A DNA stretch of 49,909 nucleotides from Candidatus Parabeggiatoa sp. nov. 2 (lineage in GTDB: Bacteria; Pseudomonadota; Gammaproteobacteria; Beggiatoales; Beggiatoaceae), in assembly GCA_002085445.1 (NCBI GenBank), contig NBMI01000029.1, positions 1 to 49,909 on the forward strand, written 5' to 3'. The translations under genes and the position numbers were made by a program. Numbering within the stretch: the first letter of the stretch is position 1; every line of letters begins with the position of its first letter. The notes beneath the pieces were generated by a model that was not told where the DNA came from, searched no databases, and was given only the letters and a program-made list of their open reading frames with translations. Positions 13,603-22,442 of the stretch are shown here, in pieces.

Positions 13603-16600
13603 ATGCCAAACGAAACCCTTAAACTGCCAGACGAAACCCTTAACCAATTCGCCCAAGCCGCTGTTGATAAGATTTTTGCCAACCACCTCAACCGTGAAGA
13701 ACACGGCTTTGCTGTGCAAATTGCCCAAGAAATCAAGTATTTATATGATAAAAACCTACCCGTTGAACAATGGCGTAACCACGTCACGGATTTTGAGCAA
13801 AGCTTACAAGCCAAGTTAAACCAAGCCCAAACCGCCTCACAACGTTCGGCGTTGCGTTTTGCATGTTTATGGTTACAACAGAATGCCGGCCAGGCGGTAG
13901 AACAAGTTTATAACAAACTACCCGAACAACAGGCCTATTATAAACAGGGTGTTGAACAAGCCGAACAGTTTTTAGCGCAAGGCGAAACGGCCGCCTTCGT
14001 GCGCGAGGTTGTGCTTAGGCTATACTTAAACGCGGGGTTGGCTTACGGAAAACAGGATGACTGGCAGAAAGAAATTGACACTTACCTCAAAGCCCTATCC
14101 CATGCCGAAGCCTTCTTAACCGCTGGCGAGACGGCCAGTGGGGTACGCGAACAGGTGCTTAGGCTGTACTCTAACGCGGGGTTGGCTTACGAACAACAGG
14201 GTGACTTGCCACAAGCCATTGACACTTCCCTCAAAGCCCTGTCCCACGCCGAAGACTTCTTAACCGCTGGCGAGACGGCCAGTGGGGTGCGCGATGAGGT
14301 GCTTAGGCTGTACGCCAACGCAGGGTATGCTTACGAACAACAAGGTAACTTGCCACAAGCCATTGACACTTACCTCAAAGGCCTGTCCCACGCCGAAGCC
14401 TTCTTAACCGCTGGCGAGACGGCCAGTGGGGTGCGCGAAGAGGTGCTTAGACTGTACTCTAACGCGGGGGCGACTTACGAAAAACAGGGTGACTTGCCAC
14501 AAGCCATTGACACTTACCTCAAAGGCCTGTCCCACGCCGAAGACTTCTTAACCGCTGGCGAGACGGCCACTGGGGTGCGTGAGCTGGTGCTTAAGCTGTA
14601 CTCTAACGCGGGGGCGACTTACGAAAAACAGGGTGACTTGCCACAAGCCATTGACACTTACCTCAAAGGCCTGTCCCACGCCGAAGCCTTCTTAACCGCT
14701 GGCGAGACGGCCAGTGGGGTGCGCGAACAGGTGCTTAGCCTGTACGGCAACGCGGGGGCGGTTTACGAAAAACAAGGTAACTTGCCACAAGCCATTGACA
14801 CTTTCCTCAAAGGCTTGTCCCACGCCGAAGACTTCTTAACCGCTGGCGAGACGGCCAGTGGGGTGCGTGAGGAGGTGCTTAGGCTGTGCGTCAACGCGGC
14901 GGTGACTTACGGAGAACAGGATGACTTGCAGAAAGAAATTGACATTTCCCTCAAAGGCCTGTCCCACGCCGAAGACTTCTTAACCGCTGGCGAGACGGCC
15001 AGTGGGGTGCGTGAGCAGGTGCTTAGCCTGTACATCAATGCGGCGGTAACTTACGGACAACAGGGTGACTTGCAGAAAGAAATTGACACTTCCCTCAAAG
15101 GCCTGTCCCACGCCGAAGACTTCTTAACCGCTGGCGAGACGGCCAGTGGGGTGCGTAAGCAGGTGCTTAGGCTGTACATCAATGCGGCGGTAACTTACGG
15201 ACAACAGGGTGACTTGCAGAAAAAAATTGACACTTACCTCAAAGGCCTGTCCCACGCCGAAGCCTTCTTAACCGCTGGCGAGACGGCCAGTGGGGTGCGG
15301 GAGCAGGTGCTTAGCCTGTACTACAACGCGGGGGTGGCTTACAGAAAACAAGGTAACTTGCCACAAGCCATTGACACTTACCTCAAAGGCCTGTCCCACG
15401 CCGAAGCCTTCTTAACCGCTGGCGAGACGGCCAGTGGGGTGCGGGAGTATGTGCTTAACCTGTACGCCAACGCAGGGTATGCTTACGAACAACAAGGTAA
15501 CTTGCCACAAGCCATTGACACTTCCCTCAAAGGCCTGTCCCACGCCGAAGCCTTCTTAACCGCTGGCGAGACGGCCAGTGGGGTGCGTGAGCTGGTGCTT
15601 AGGCTGTACGATAACGCGGGGGTGGTTTACGAAAAACAGGGTGAATTGCCACAAGCCATTGACACTTTCCTCAAAGGCCTGTCCCACGCCGAAGCCTTCT
15701 TAACCGCTGGCGAGACGGCCAGTGGGGTACGCGAAAAGGTGCTTAGACTGTACTACAACGCGGGGTTGGCTTACGGAAAACAGGGTAAGTTTCAGCAAGC
15801 CATTGACACTTACCTCAAAGGCCTGTCCCACGCCGAAGCCTTCTTAACCGCTGGCGAGACGGCCAGTGGGGTGCGTGAGTATGTGCTCAAGCTGTACTCT
15901 AACGCGGCGGTGACTTACGGACAACAGGGTGACTTGCCACAAGCCATTGACACTTACCTCAAAGGCATGTCCCGCGCCGAAGCCTTCTTAGCCGCTGGCG
16001 AGACGGCCAGTGGGGTGCGCGAACCGGTGCTTAGGCTGTACGACAATTGCTCTAGTAGCTATTACAACAGCGGCCAAACCCACGCCGTCATCCCGCTATT
16101 GCCAATGAAGGGATTATGGTCATGGGTTGCGTTAGCGCAACTTGAACCCAATCACCGGGAAAATATAATACTGCATAACTGGCAAAACAAATTAAACATC
16201 GCCCCAAGCTTCCGTCATGTCACCACGGCTTTCCAAACAAGTCTCCGCAGCCTCGTCTTAGACTGGCACAGCCCAAAACGCCCCCATCGCCATTTTGGCT
16301 TTATTGAAACTGCCACCTTATTAACTCTTAGTGAAGGCCTGTATGCCCTAACCCAAGCCCAACAGAACAAACCTTTAGACAAGGCCTATCAACACTTAAC
16401 CATCTTGGTCAAATCAGAGTATATACAAACCCTCCAACAACTGGACTCACAACAACAACAGTACCTAGAACAACTCGACCGCTTAAATCAACGCCGTTGG
16501 TGGACACGGTGGCCGCTGCATCGCTGGTGGCTAACGCTAAAAATAGAGGATTATCAACAACGTAAAAATCACCAAATGGCCCAAGCCGAGCAATGGGAGC

Positions 16601-19032
16601 TAGCCGTTAAACGAGTCCACAGTGAGTTAGTTATATGGCTAACAAGCGCCATCAAATCCTCCCTAGGCCTCCCATCAGCCAAAGAAAGCCGGAGAGAAGA
16701 CGAAGGACTTAGCGATTTACCGGCCATAGCACTAGGAATATTACTCGCCAGCCACAGCGTCCAAACTGGTGCCACCGTCGAGGCCCTGATAACCGAATGG
16801 CACCACGAACCCCCTTGGCAAACCGCCGAACAATTACTCACCACACTTGCCCCGAGTCAGTGGCAAAACTGGGCCAACGATCCACACCAACCTGTTTTAT
16901 ATAAATGGGTTTACTCACTAGAACGCAACGACACCGTACGCCGCTTAAAAATCACTTGGGCCGTCGAAAATAACCCCCAACCCCAACTACAAACTTGGCT
17001 CAGAGAGTTGGACTCCAAAGCAACACTAGAATCCAAAGCGAGACTGGACGAAGACGAGTCTAACACTGCTTCGGATTTGCAATCGGCCGAAGCCAAAGCT
17101 GAAGCTTTGGATTCCAGCAGCGCCGCCAAAGCTGAAGCTTTGGACTCCAGAACCAAAGCTGAAGTTTTGGACTCCAGAGCCAAAGCCAAAGTTTTGGACA
17201 AAGTCAAAGCGGCGTGGCAATCTGCCCTAAAGGCCGCCGATCCGTTAGCCCAAATCTTCACGGCTTTAGCTGATCCAAAGTTTCAGGGCGACTTATTTGC
17301 GGCTCGTAAGCCGACGGATACCGCTTGCCAACAAGCACTCGCGGCTGTTGTGTTAGGCGATGTTGATATCCAAATAGAACGCGTCGTAGACGATTGGCTT
17401 AAGCAACAAACCGCCGAACACACGGCCCATAATGAACTCTTAAACCAAGTCACCAACCTAAAATATCGCTTTGACCGAATAATCGCCCTGATTCGTAAAC
17501 AACACCATAAGCCGATAGAACAAGAAGCTGTCCATGGCTGGGCGCAAGCCTACTTAACGGAAATCAAAATTCCTCTGAAGCCTCCGGTTTCAATACCGAA
17601 ACAACAAACTATCACCTTAGTCTGGGAAACGCTAGAACGCGCACGAGTCGGTTTAAACAGCCTCACCCTACACCAGCCCGACGACGACTGGAAAGAATCC
17701 TTGGGCAAACAACTCTGGAAGGATTTAGAGCAAAGTATCAGCTGGTTAAGTGACGGCCATCAACCCACAGCCCAAGAAATGTGGCCGCCTTTAGAAACTT
17801 GGCTAAACCAAATCGGCGGTTGGCTCTCCAAACCGCTCACCGCCAAACAGTGTCAAAACCACCTGGGTGCCAAAGAAGCCCTACTCCAACCCTTCTTTGA
17901 CCCCACACACCAACGCTTGCGCGTCTTATGGCTAGATCAACACTGCCTAGAACTACGCGAACTCCCAGAGGAGTGTGCCCAACAATCCAATTGGACATCG
18001 GCCGACGGCCTGATGAAACAATGGGCCGACGGGTTAAATCTATTGAGAAGTCAGAAAAAACCTAAGGATTGGGATAAACTCCTACAAAAAGCTTGGGAAG
18101 AAGTCATGCAATCGGCCCCCGTCACGCAACTAGCCAACACCCTCAACCACTGGGCGACACAACAACAACTTGAACAACTCACCATCATATTCCCGGCTCC
18201 GTTAGGGCAACTCCCTTGGGAAACCTTAGAACCGTTGGAAGAGTTACTGGTACGAGAAGTCAGTCTGGCTCACTGGTTTAAACACACCACCGCTCAACGC
18301 GCTGCAAACCCGTCCCATCCTCAGGAAGCTTGGTGGGTTGTTTGCGGGCCCAGCGGTGAAGCCAAATGTATACCCCAAGAGGCCCAATGGGTTGCCAACT
18401 ACTACAACACCACCCCAGAAGCGCCCTGTACCTCAGTATTTAAGGCCCTGTCTCAGTTGGCAAACACCAGCCATGCCCACTTAGTCACCCACGGCCAATT
18501 TGACGACAAATCGCCAAAAAACAGTTACTTAACCCTAGATTACGGTCGCTATTTACCCTTATGGGCAATAACCGCCATCCAAACCTCGGCCCAACTCATC
18601 ATGCTCTCGGCCTGTGAATCCAACCTAACCGGCAAAGACACCGAAGACTTATTAACACCGGTTGGAATAGGGCCCACCTTAGCGGCCGCTGGCGCCAAAA
18701 CCGTTGTTGGCACACTCTGGGCATACAATGACATAGCAGCCCTCTGTTTTAACTACCACTTCCACCAGATTGCCAACGCAAAGCCAGACTTACCGTGGCA
18801 CCAAGTCGCCACCCAAGCGCGGAAGGCCTTGCGGAAAATGACTAACGGGGACTTGAAAAAACTGAGAGACGACTTAAAATTGAATTCAAAAACAAATGCC
18901 TGTGGTAAAAAAATCAATAAAAGAATGACGAACGCATCTGATGACTCAAAGCGGCCTTTTGATGAAAAGCGGCCTTTTAAAGATTTGTCGATGTGGGGCG
19001 GGTTTATCGTTTTAGGGCAAGTTAAGCGGTAA
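13603..19032 (+). CDS. Giant TPR-CHAT caspase-like protein
   Basis: 1809-residue cytoplasmic protein with no signal peptide. Residues 1-120 are helical. Residues about 120-830 hold 15 TPR-type repeats of 48 residues, the central 13 nearly identical (SHAEAFLTAGETASGVRE, YxNAGxxYxKQGDLPQAIDT). Residues about 830-1530 are helical with a TM-less WWTRWPLHRWW segment. Residues 1136-1199 are low-complexity AKAEALDS/LDSKATLE peptide encoded by invasive repeat DNA. Residues about 1535-1809 form a CHAT domain (caspase-like peptidase): His1630 in LVTHGQ and Cys1671 in LSACES, ending WGGFIVLGQV. In known TPR-CHAT proteins the TPRs sense or bind a partner and gate the protease; the partner here is unknown. 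AAGGA stands eight bases before the ATG. A decayed copy of its 3' end follows at 19709-19901. Confidence 0.9.
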   Translation: MPNETLKLPDETLNQFAQAAVDKIFANHLNREEHGFAVQIAQEIKYLYDKNLPVEQWRNHVTDFEQSLQAKLNQAQTASQRSALRFACLWLQQNAGQAVEQVYNKLPEQQAYYKQGVEQAEQFLAQGETAAFVREVVLRLYLNAGLAYGKQDDWQKEIDTYLKALSHAEAFLTAGETASGVREQVLRLYSNAGLAYEQQGDLPQAIDTSLKALSHAEDFLTAGETASGVRDEVLRLYANAGYAYEQQGNLPQAIDTYLKGLSHAEAFLTAGETASGVREEVLRLYSNAGATYEKQGDLPQAIDTYLKGLSHAEDFLTAGETATGVRELVLKLYSNAGATYEKQGDLPQAIDTYLKGLSHAEAFLTAGETASGVREQVLSLYGNAGAVYEKQGNLPQAIDTFLKGLSHAEDFLTAGETASGVREEVLRLCVNAAVTYGEQDDLQKEIDISLKGLSHAEDFLTAGETASGVREQVLSLYINAAVTYGQQGDLQKEIDTSLKGLSHAEDFLTAGETASGVRKQVLRLYINAAVTYGQQGDLQKKIDTYLKGLSHAEAFLTAGETASGVREQVLSLYYNAGVAYRKQGNLPQAIDTYLKGLSHAEAFLTAGETASGVREYVLNLYANAGYAYEQQGNLPQAIDTSLKGLSHAEAFLTAGETASGVRELVLRLYDNAGVVYEKQGELPQAIDTFLKGLSHAEAFLTAGETASGVREKVLRLYYNAGLAYGKQGKFQQAIDTYLKGLSHAEAFLTAGETASGVREYVLKLYSNAAVTYGQQGDLPQAIDTYLKGMSRAEAFLAAGETASGVREPVLRLYDNCSSSYYNSGQTHAVIPLLPMKGLWSWVALAQLEPNHRENIILHNWQNKLNIAPSFRHVTTAFQTSLRSLVLDWHSPKRPHRHFGFIETATLLTLSEGLYALTQAQQNKPLDKAYQHLTILVKSEYIQTLQQLDSQQQQYLEQLDRLNQRRWWTRWPLHRWWLTLKIEDYQQRKNHQMAQAEQWELAVKRVHSELVIWLTSAIKSSLGLPSAKESRREDEGLSDLPAIALGILLASHSVQTGATVEALITEWHHEPPWQTAEQLLTTLAPSQWQNWANDPHQPVLYKWVYSLERNDTVRRLKITWAVENNPQPQLQTWLRELDSKATLESKARLDEDESNTASDLQSAEAKAEALDSSSAAKAEALDSRTKAEVLDSRAKAKVLDKVKAAWQSALKAADPLAQIFTALADPKFQGDLFAARKPTDTACQQALAAVVLGDVDIQIERVVDDWLKQQTAEHTAHNELLNQVTNLKYRFDRIIALIRKQHHKPIEQEAVHGWAQAYLTEIKIPLKPPVSIPKQQTITLVWETLERARVGLNSLTLHQPDDDWKESLGKQLWKDLEQSISWLSDGHQPTAQEMWPPLETWLNQIGGWLSKPLTAKQCQNHLGAKEALLQPFFDPTHQRLRVLWLDQHCLELRELPEECAQQSNWTSADGLMKQWADGLNLLRSQKKPKDWDKLLQKAWEEVMQSAPVTQLANTLNHWATQQQLEQLTIIFPAPLGQLPWETLEPLEELLVREVSLAHWFKHTTAQRAANPSHPQEAWWVVCGPSGEAKCIPQEAQWVANYYNTTPEAPCTSVFKALSQLANTSHAHLVTHGQFDDKSPKNSYLTLDYGRYLPLWAITAIQTSAQLIMLSACESNLTGKDTEDLLTPVGIGPTLAAAGAKTVVGTLWAYNDIAALCFNYHFHQIANAKPDLPWHQVATQARKALRKMTNGDLKKLRDDLKLNSKTNACGKKINKRMTNASDDSKRPFDEKRPFKDLSMWGGFIVLGQVKR
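14098..15969 (+). repeat. Thirteen tandem 144-bp TPR-coding units
   Basis: Period exactly 144 bp (48 codons), starting TCCCA(T/C)GCCGAAG at 14098 and every 144 bp after; a 14th, diverged unit starts at 15970. The ACCGCTGGCGAGACGGCCAG core is identical at the DNA level in almost all units, including third positions, which indicates recent expansion or gene conversion. Variation is confined to the helix-A surface (for example YSNAGATYEKQ against YINAAVTYGQQ). Confidence 0.95.
17008..17199 (+). repeat. Intergenic repeat family embedded in frame in the TPR-CHAT gene
   Basis: Contains TTGGACTCCAAAGC, CTAGAATCCAAAGCG and several GCCAAAGCTGAAGCTTTGGA units, the same units found in non-coding DNA at 19034-19390, 22381-22428 and 27790-28030. 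Here every unit stays in frame and encodes LDSKATLESK and AKAEALDS peptides (residues 1136-1199). Confidence 0.85.
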
Positions 19033-19033
19033 C

Positions 19034-19390
19034 ATCCGCTTTGGACGAAGACACCAAAACGTCAACGTCGTTGGACTCCAAAGCACTGTTGGACTCCAAA
19101 GCAACACTGGACTCCAAAGCGACACTGGAGTCCAAAGCTTCAGCTTTGGACGAAGACTCCAAAACATCAGCGTCGTTGGACGCGGAATTAGACAAACTAC
19201 TACAATTGGCAAGCGTGGCGAACGGCCGAATAAGCCAAAGCTAAAGCTTTGGACTCCAACTAAAGCCAAAGTTGAAGTTTTGGACGGAATCCGCGCCAAA
19301 GTTTAAGTTTTGGACTCCAACTAAAGCCAAAGCTGAAGTTTTGGACTGAAACCGCGCCAAAGCTAAAGCTTTGGACTCCAACTAAGGAAT
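19034..19390. repeat. TTGGACTCCAAAGC / CCAAAGCTAAAGCTTTGG repeat tract
   Basis: Starts right after the TPR-CHAT stop codon. At least five GGACTCCAAAGC units are at about 19075-19150, and four longer units of about 60 bp follow (AAAGCCAAAG...TTTTGGACTCCAAC). A short frame at about 19197-19232 could read YYNWQAWRTAE and a stop, possibly the tail of a lost gene, but this is weak. The rest of the 990-bp gap (19391-19708) holds two TGTACTAGATATTGT-GGTACTTTCA direct repeats (about 19576 and 19658). Confidence 0.75.
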
Positions 19391-19708
19391 ATAAAAAAAA
19401 AAATTATCCCAATTGCCCCCCAATGTGTTGCCCACCATTCCCCTAGCCATCCCTTACCACCGAGCAGTTTTCTTTAAGTCATTGAAAACAGAGTACTTTG
19501 ATTGATAAATAAATTGTCATGGCTAAGTTTATTTAGCCACCCCCGACTATGAAAATCCGTTTATTTCGCGTATCCGTTGTACTAGATATTGTGGGTACTT
19601 TCACAGAAAAGGAATAGAAAAGCCTCTTAGCAAATAATTCGTTAATTTCCAAATTCGCTGTACTAGATATTGTAGGTACTTTCACCAAAGCTAAAGCTTT
19701 GGACTCCA

Positions 19709-19901
19709 ACTGCCAACCTTACGGGAAATGACTAACGAGGATTTTAAAGCACTGAGATACGACTTGAACTTAAAAATAACAGATGCCTGTTGTATAGAAA
19801 TCAATAAAAGAATAAACTATGCACTTCGTGATTCAAAGCGGCCTTTTGAGGATTTGTCGAGGTGGGGTGGGTTTATCGTTTTAGGGCCAGTTAGGCGGTG
19901 A
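19709..19901 (+). pseudogene. Decayed duplicate of the CHAT 3' end
   Basis: Aligns with 18829-19031 of the TPR-CHAT gene. Shared landmarks are GGAAATGACTAACG, AACAGATGCCTG, AAATCAATAAAAGAAT, TTCAAAGCGGCCTTTTG, GATTTGTCGA and TGGGTTTATCGTTTTAGGGC, ending in an equivalent stop. It lacks everything upstream including the catalytic His and Cys, and carries substitutions and small indels. The DNA between parent and copy is repeat tract. Confidence 0.88.
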
Positions 19902-19916
19902 CATTGGTTCGTCCAA

Positions 19917-20003
19917 AAAGGCGATAAATAGTCTACTACAAACTGAAAAGGCGATAAATAGTCTACTACAAACTGAAAAGGCGATAAATCGCCTACTACA
20001 AAC
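19917..20003. repeat. Three tandem 30-bp GGCGATAAAT-CTACTACAAACTG repeats
   Basis: Units begin AAAAGGCGATAAAT at 19917, 19947 and 19977. The first two read AGTCTACTAC, the third CGCCTACTAC, the form that restores the GGCGATAAATCGCC palindrome. The last unit ends 20 bp before the hybrid kinase start codon, so the array forms its 5' leader. Confidence 0.88.
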
Positions 20004-20022
20004 AAACGGCAAGGAAACAACG

Positions 20023-21849
20023 ATGAGCAATAAGAACAGACAATTGGTTTTAGTCGTCGATGATCATCCCGAAAACCTGAAAATGTTGGGGAGTATACTG
20101 AAGCAAAACGACTGTATGTTAGCTTTTGCCACCAATGGTGCTAAAGCCTTGAATTCAATCAAGCAAAGACCTCCAGATCTCATTTTGCTGGATATTATGA
20201 TGCCTGGCATGAATGGCTTTGAAGTGTGCCAACAGTTGAAGCAAAATGTGGCTACAAAAGATATTCCTGTGATTTTTCTGTCTGCTAAAACCGAAAAAGA
20301 GAATGTGATTCACGGTTTGGAACTGGGTGCAGTGGATTATGTCACCAAACCGTTCAATCATAAAGAGTTGATAACTCGTGTTAATACGCACCTTGAACTC
20401 AAAGCGGCAAAAGAAGAACTTAAGCAAACGATTGAACAACTGAAACAAGCCTATCAAGCCGCTGAAGCAGCCAATCGTACCAAGAACGCTTTTCTAGCCA
20501 GTATGAGCCATGAGTTACGCACCCCGCTTAATGGCATTTTAGGCTATACACAACTTTTTCGGCAGGATAATTGCCTAAACGCCGAACAGCAACAAGGTAT
20601 AGAGATTATCCACCGTTGTGGTGAATATTTGTTAACCCTGATTAACGACATTTTAGAACTGTCTAAAATTGAAGCCGGGCACCTAGAACTTAATCCCAAT
20701 GATTTCTCTTTGAAAGCACTGCTAGACAGCACCACTGAGTTATTTCAACTGCATGCCCAACAAAAAAACATTGCCTTTAATTATCAACGGCTTTCACCGA
20801 TTCCGCAGCGCGTTCATGCCGATGAGAAAAGATTACGGCAAATTATTATCAGCTTACTGAGTAATGCCGTCAAGTTCACCAAACACGGAGGTGTCACTTT
20901 CCAAGTGACGTATTTGGACGGGAAAATTCGTTTTCAGGTAGAAGATACTGGGATTGGCATTGCGCCCGAAGAACTTGAGCACATTTTTAAGCCTTTCCTG
21001 CAAATAGGTGATCCCAATCACAAGGAGCCAGGCAGCGGGTTGGGTTTGGCTATCACCAAGCAATTGGTTGAAATAATGGGGAGCGAGCTACAAGTTGAGA
21101 GTACTTTAGGGCAAGGTAGCACCTTTTGGACGCTGTTGGATTTGCCAGCCGTCAGCACCGTTCAGTCAATGTCCGCCGAACCGATTATTATTGGCTTTGA
21201 AGGCTCACCACGCAAAATTTTAGTGGTTGATGACAAATGGGAAAACCGTGCTGTCGTCGTTAAGTTTTTAAAACCTCTCGGTTTTGAAATCATAGAAGCC
21301 GAAAATGGACAGGAAGCAATAGACAAGGCTTTAATCAGTCGCCCTGATGTGATTATGATAGACACCATCATGCCTATCATGGATGGTGTAGAAGCCACTC
21401 AAAAATTGCGGAAAAGAGCTGAGTTCTTCGATACCGTGATAATTGCTTTCTCAGCCAGCGTTTTTAATTCGAACCAACAGCAATGCCTAGAAGCCGGTTG
21501 TACGGATTTTATTGCCAAACCCATTGTTCACAAAGTGCTGTTGGAAAAATTACAACAGCACTTGGACTTAACATGGATTTATGAAGGCACAACGGAATCT
21601 GTTCAAGAAAATCACGCCAATCTTGCGCCTAGCCCGGCACCCGGAAAGGGCCCTTCTGCTGAACAAGCCGCAACACTGTTTGAGTTAACCCTGAGAGGTG
21701 ATATTACCGCTATTCAAGACTATATAGCTCAACTGCTTGAACATGACGATTTGCAAGCATTTGCTCAACATATTCAACAATTGGCTGACAAGTTTAAAAT
21801 CAGGCAAATTCGTCAAATAGTTCAACCCTATATGGATAAACCCACTTGA
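20023..21849 (+). CDS. Hybrid sensor histidine kinase, REC-HisKA-HATPase-REC
   Basis: 608-residue cytoplasmic phosphorelay protein with no transmembrane segment. Residues about 8-125 are a receiver domain (VVDDHPEN, phospho-acceptor Asp57 in LLDIMMPG, Lys in VTKPF). A coiled-coil linker runs about 130-155. HisKA is at about 156-220 with His163 in SMSHELRTPLNG. The HATPase has N-box LLSNAVKFTKHGG, DTGIGIAPEE and GSGLGLAITKQL up to about residue 385. A second receiver is at about 400-520 (VVDDKWEN, Asp447 in MIDTIMPIMDG, AKPI). Residues about 545-608 are a short helical tail without an obvious HPt histidine motif. Autophosphorylation and transfer between the receivers are expected; input probably comes from another protein phosphorylating the first receiver. 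AAGGAA stands six bases before the ATG. No cognate output regulator is adjacent. Confidence 0.94.
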   Translation: MSNKNRQLVLVVDDHPENLKMLGSILKQNDCMLAFATNGAKALNSIKQRPPDLILLDIMMPGMNGFEVCQQLKQNVATKDIPVIFLSAKTEKENVIHGLELGAVDYVTKPFNHKELITRVNTHLELKAAKEELKQTIEQLKQAYQAAEAANRTKNAFLASMSHELRTPLNGILGYTQLFRQDNCLNAEQQQGIEIIHRCGEYLLTLINDILELSKIEAGHLELNPNDFSLKALLDSTTELFQLHAQQKNIAFNYQRLSPIPQRVHADEKRLRQIIISLLSNAVKFTKHGGVTFQVTYLDGKIRFQVEDTGIGIAPEELEHIFKPFLQIGDPNHKEPGSGLGLAITKQLVEIMGSELQVESTLGQGSTFWTLLDLPAVSTVQSMSAEPIIIGFEGSPRKILVVDDKWENRAVVVKFLKPLGFEIIEAENGQEAIDKALISRPDVIMIDTIMPIMDGVEATQKLRKRAEFFDTVIIAFSASVFNSNQQQCLEAGCTDFIAKPIVHKVLLEKLQQHLDLTWIYEGTTESVQENHANLAPSPAPGKGPSAEQAATLFELTLRGDITAIQDYIAQLLEHDDLQAFAQHIQQLADKFKIRQIRQIVQPYMDKPT

Positions 21850-21982
21850 TATAGCGTTAACACTGTTATACTAGTTAAAAGAGAGCGACAGATATACTCA
21901 AGATGGTCATAGATTTTTATGACGGGTTAATATATATAAGGCGTATTATTAAACTCGATGATCACGTTTTTTCGTGCGCCCA

Positions 21983-22305
21983 AATAATAACTACAAGGAT
22001 TGTATATAAAAACGGATTTCTTCGTTTAGATGAAAGAATGAACAAATTCAATAAAATTTTAGCTTGATAAAATCGAAGCTTTCTTTGGAAAATAAACTCG
22101 TTAGGATTTCCTGGGGCGTTGCCCCAAGCTATATTAATCTCGTCGTACCAAAGGGGCTTTTCGGTAGTTACTTAAGTTATGAAAGGTTTCTAAAAAAGTG
22201 CAAAAGTTTCGCTTCGCTGTACTTTTGCCTGAAAATTTGTTTCCTTCTTGAGTATATTAGTTTCTAAAATCCCTTCATAAGCATACAATCCTTGTAGTTA
22301 TTATT
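21983..22305. mobile_element. MITE-like element, ACTACAAGGATTGTAT ends, second copy
   Basis: 323-bp element with perfect 23-bp terminal inverted repeats (AATAATAACTACAAGGATTG...). The interior resembles the 4759-5039 element (GGAAAATAAACTCGTT) but also carries a GGGGCGTTGCCCC-type repeat at about 22109-22161 and a CAAAAGTTTCGC...ACTTTTG hairpin at about 22200-22233. It therefore looks like a MITE that received other repeats. No gene is seen in 21850-22442. Confidence 0.8.
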
Positions 22306-22331
22306 GTTAGATATTTTTATCCAAACGACAA

Positions 22332-22428
22332 AGGCGATAAATCGCCTACTACAAACTACAAACTACAAACTACAAACGACAATAAAGCTTTGGATTCCAA
22401 CTGCCAAAGCTGAAGCTTTGGACTCCAA
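22332..22428. repeat. GGCGATAAATCGCC repeat, TACAAAC tandem and CAAAGCTGAAGCTTTGG hairpin
   Basis: A GGCGATAAATCGCCTACTAC element runs into tandem TACAAAC heptamers to about 22377. Two hairpin units follow (AAAGCTTTGGATTCC and CCAAAGCTGAAGCTTTGGACTCC). The last one ends nine bases before the GAGGAG of the next gene, so it forms a leader hairpin. Confidence 0.8.
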
Positions 22429-22442
22429 GAGGAGAAAAACGG

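Noticed and set aside
13603..19032. Link to type III-E CRISPR (Craspase) because of TPR-CHAT
   Set aside because: No Cas7-11-like effector, cas genes or CRISPR array in the window; TPR-CHAT proteins are common outside CRISPR.
19041..19244. Plus-strand frame rich in LDSKATLDSKATL
   Set aside because: Read through the GGACTCCAAAGC intergenic repeat from a TTG codon without a ribosome binding site. Reported as repeat instead.
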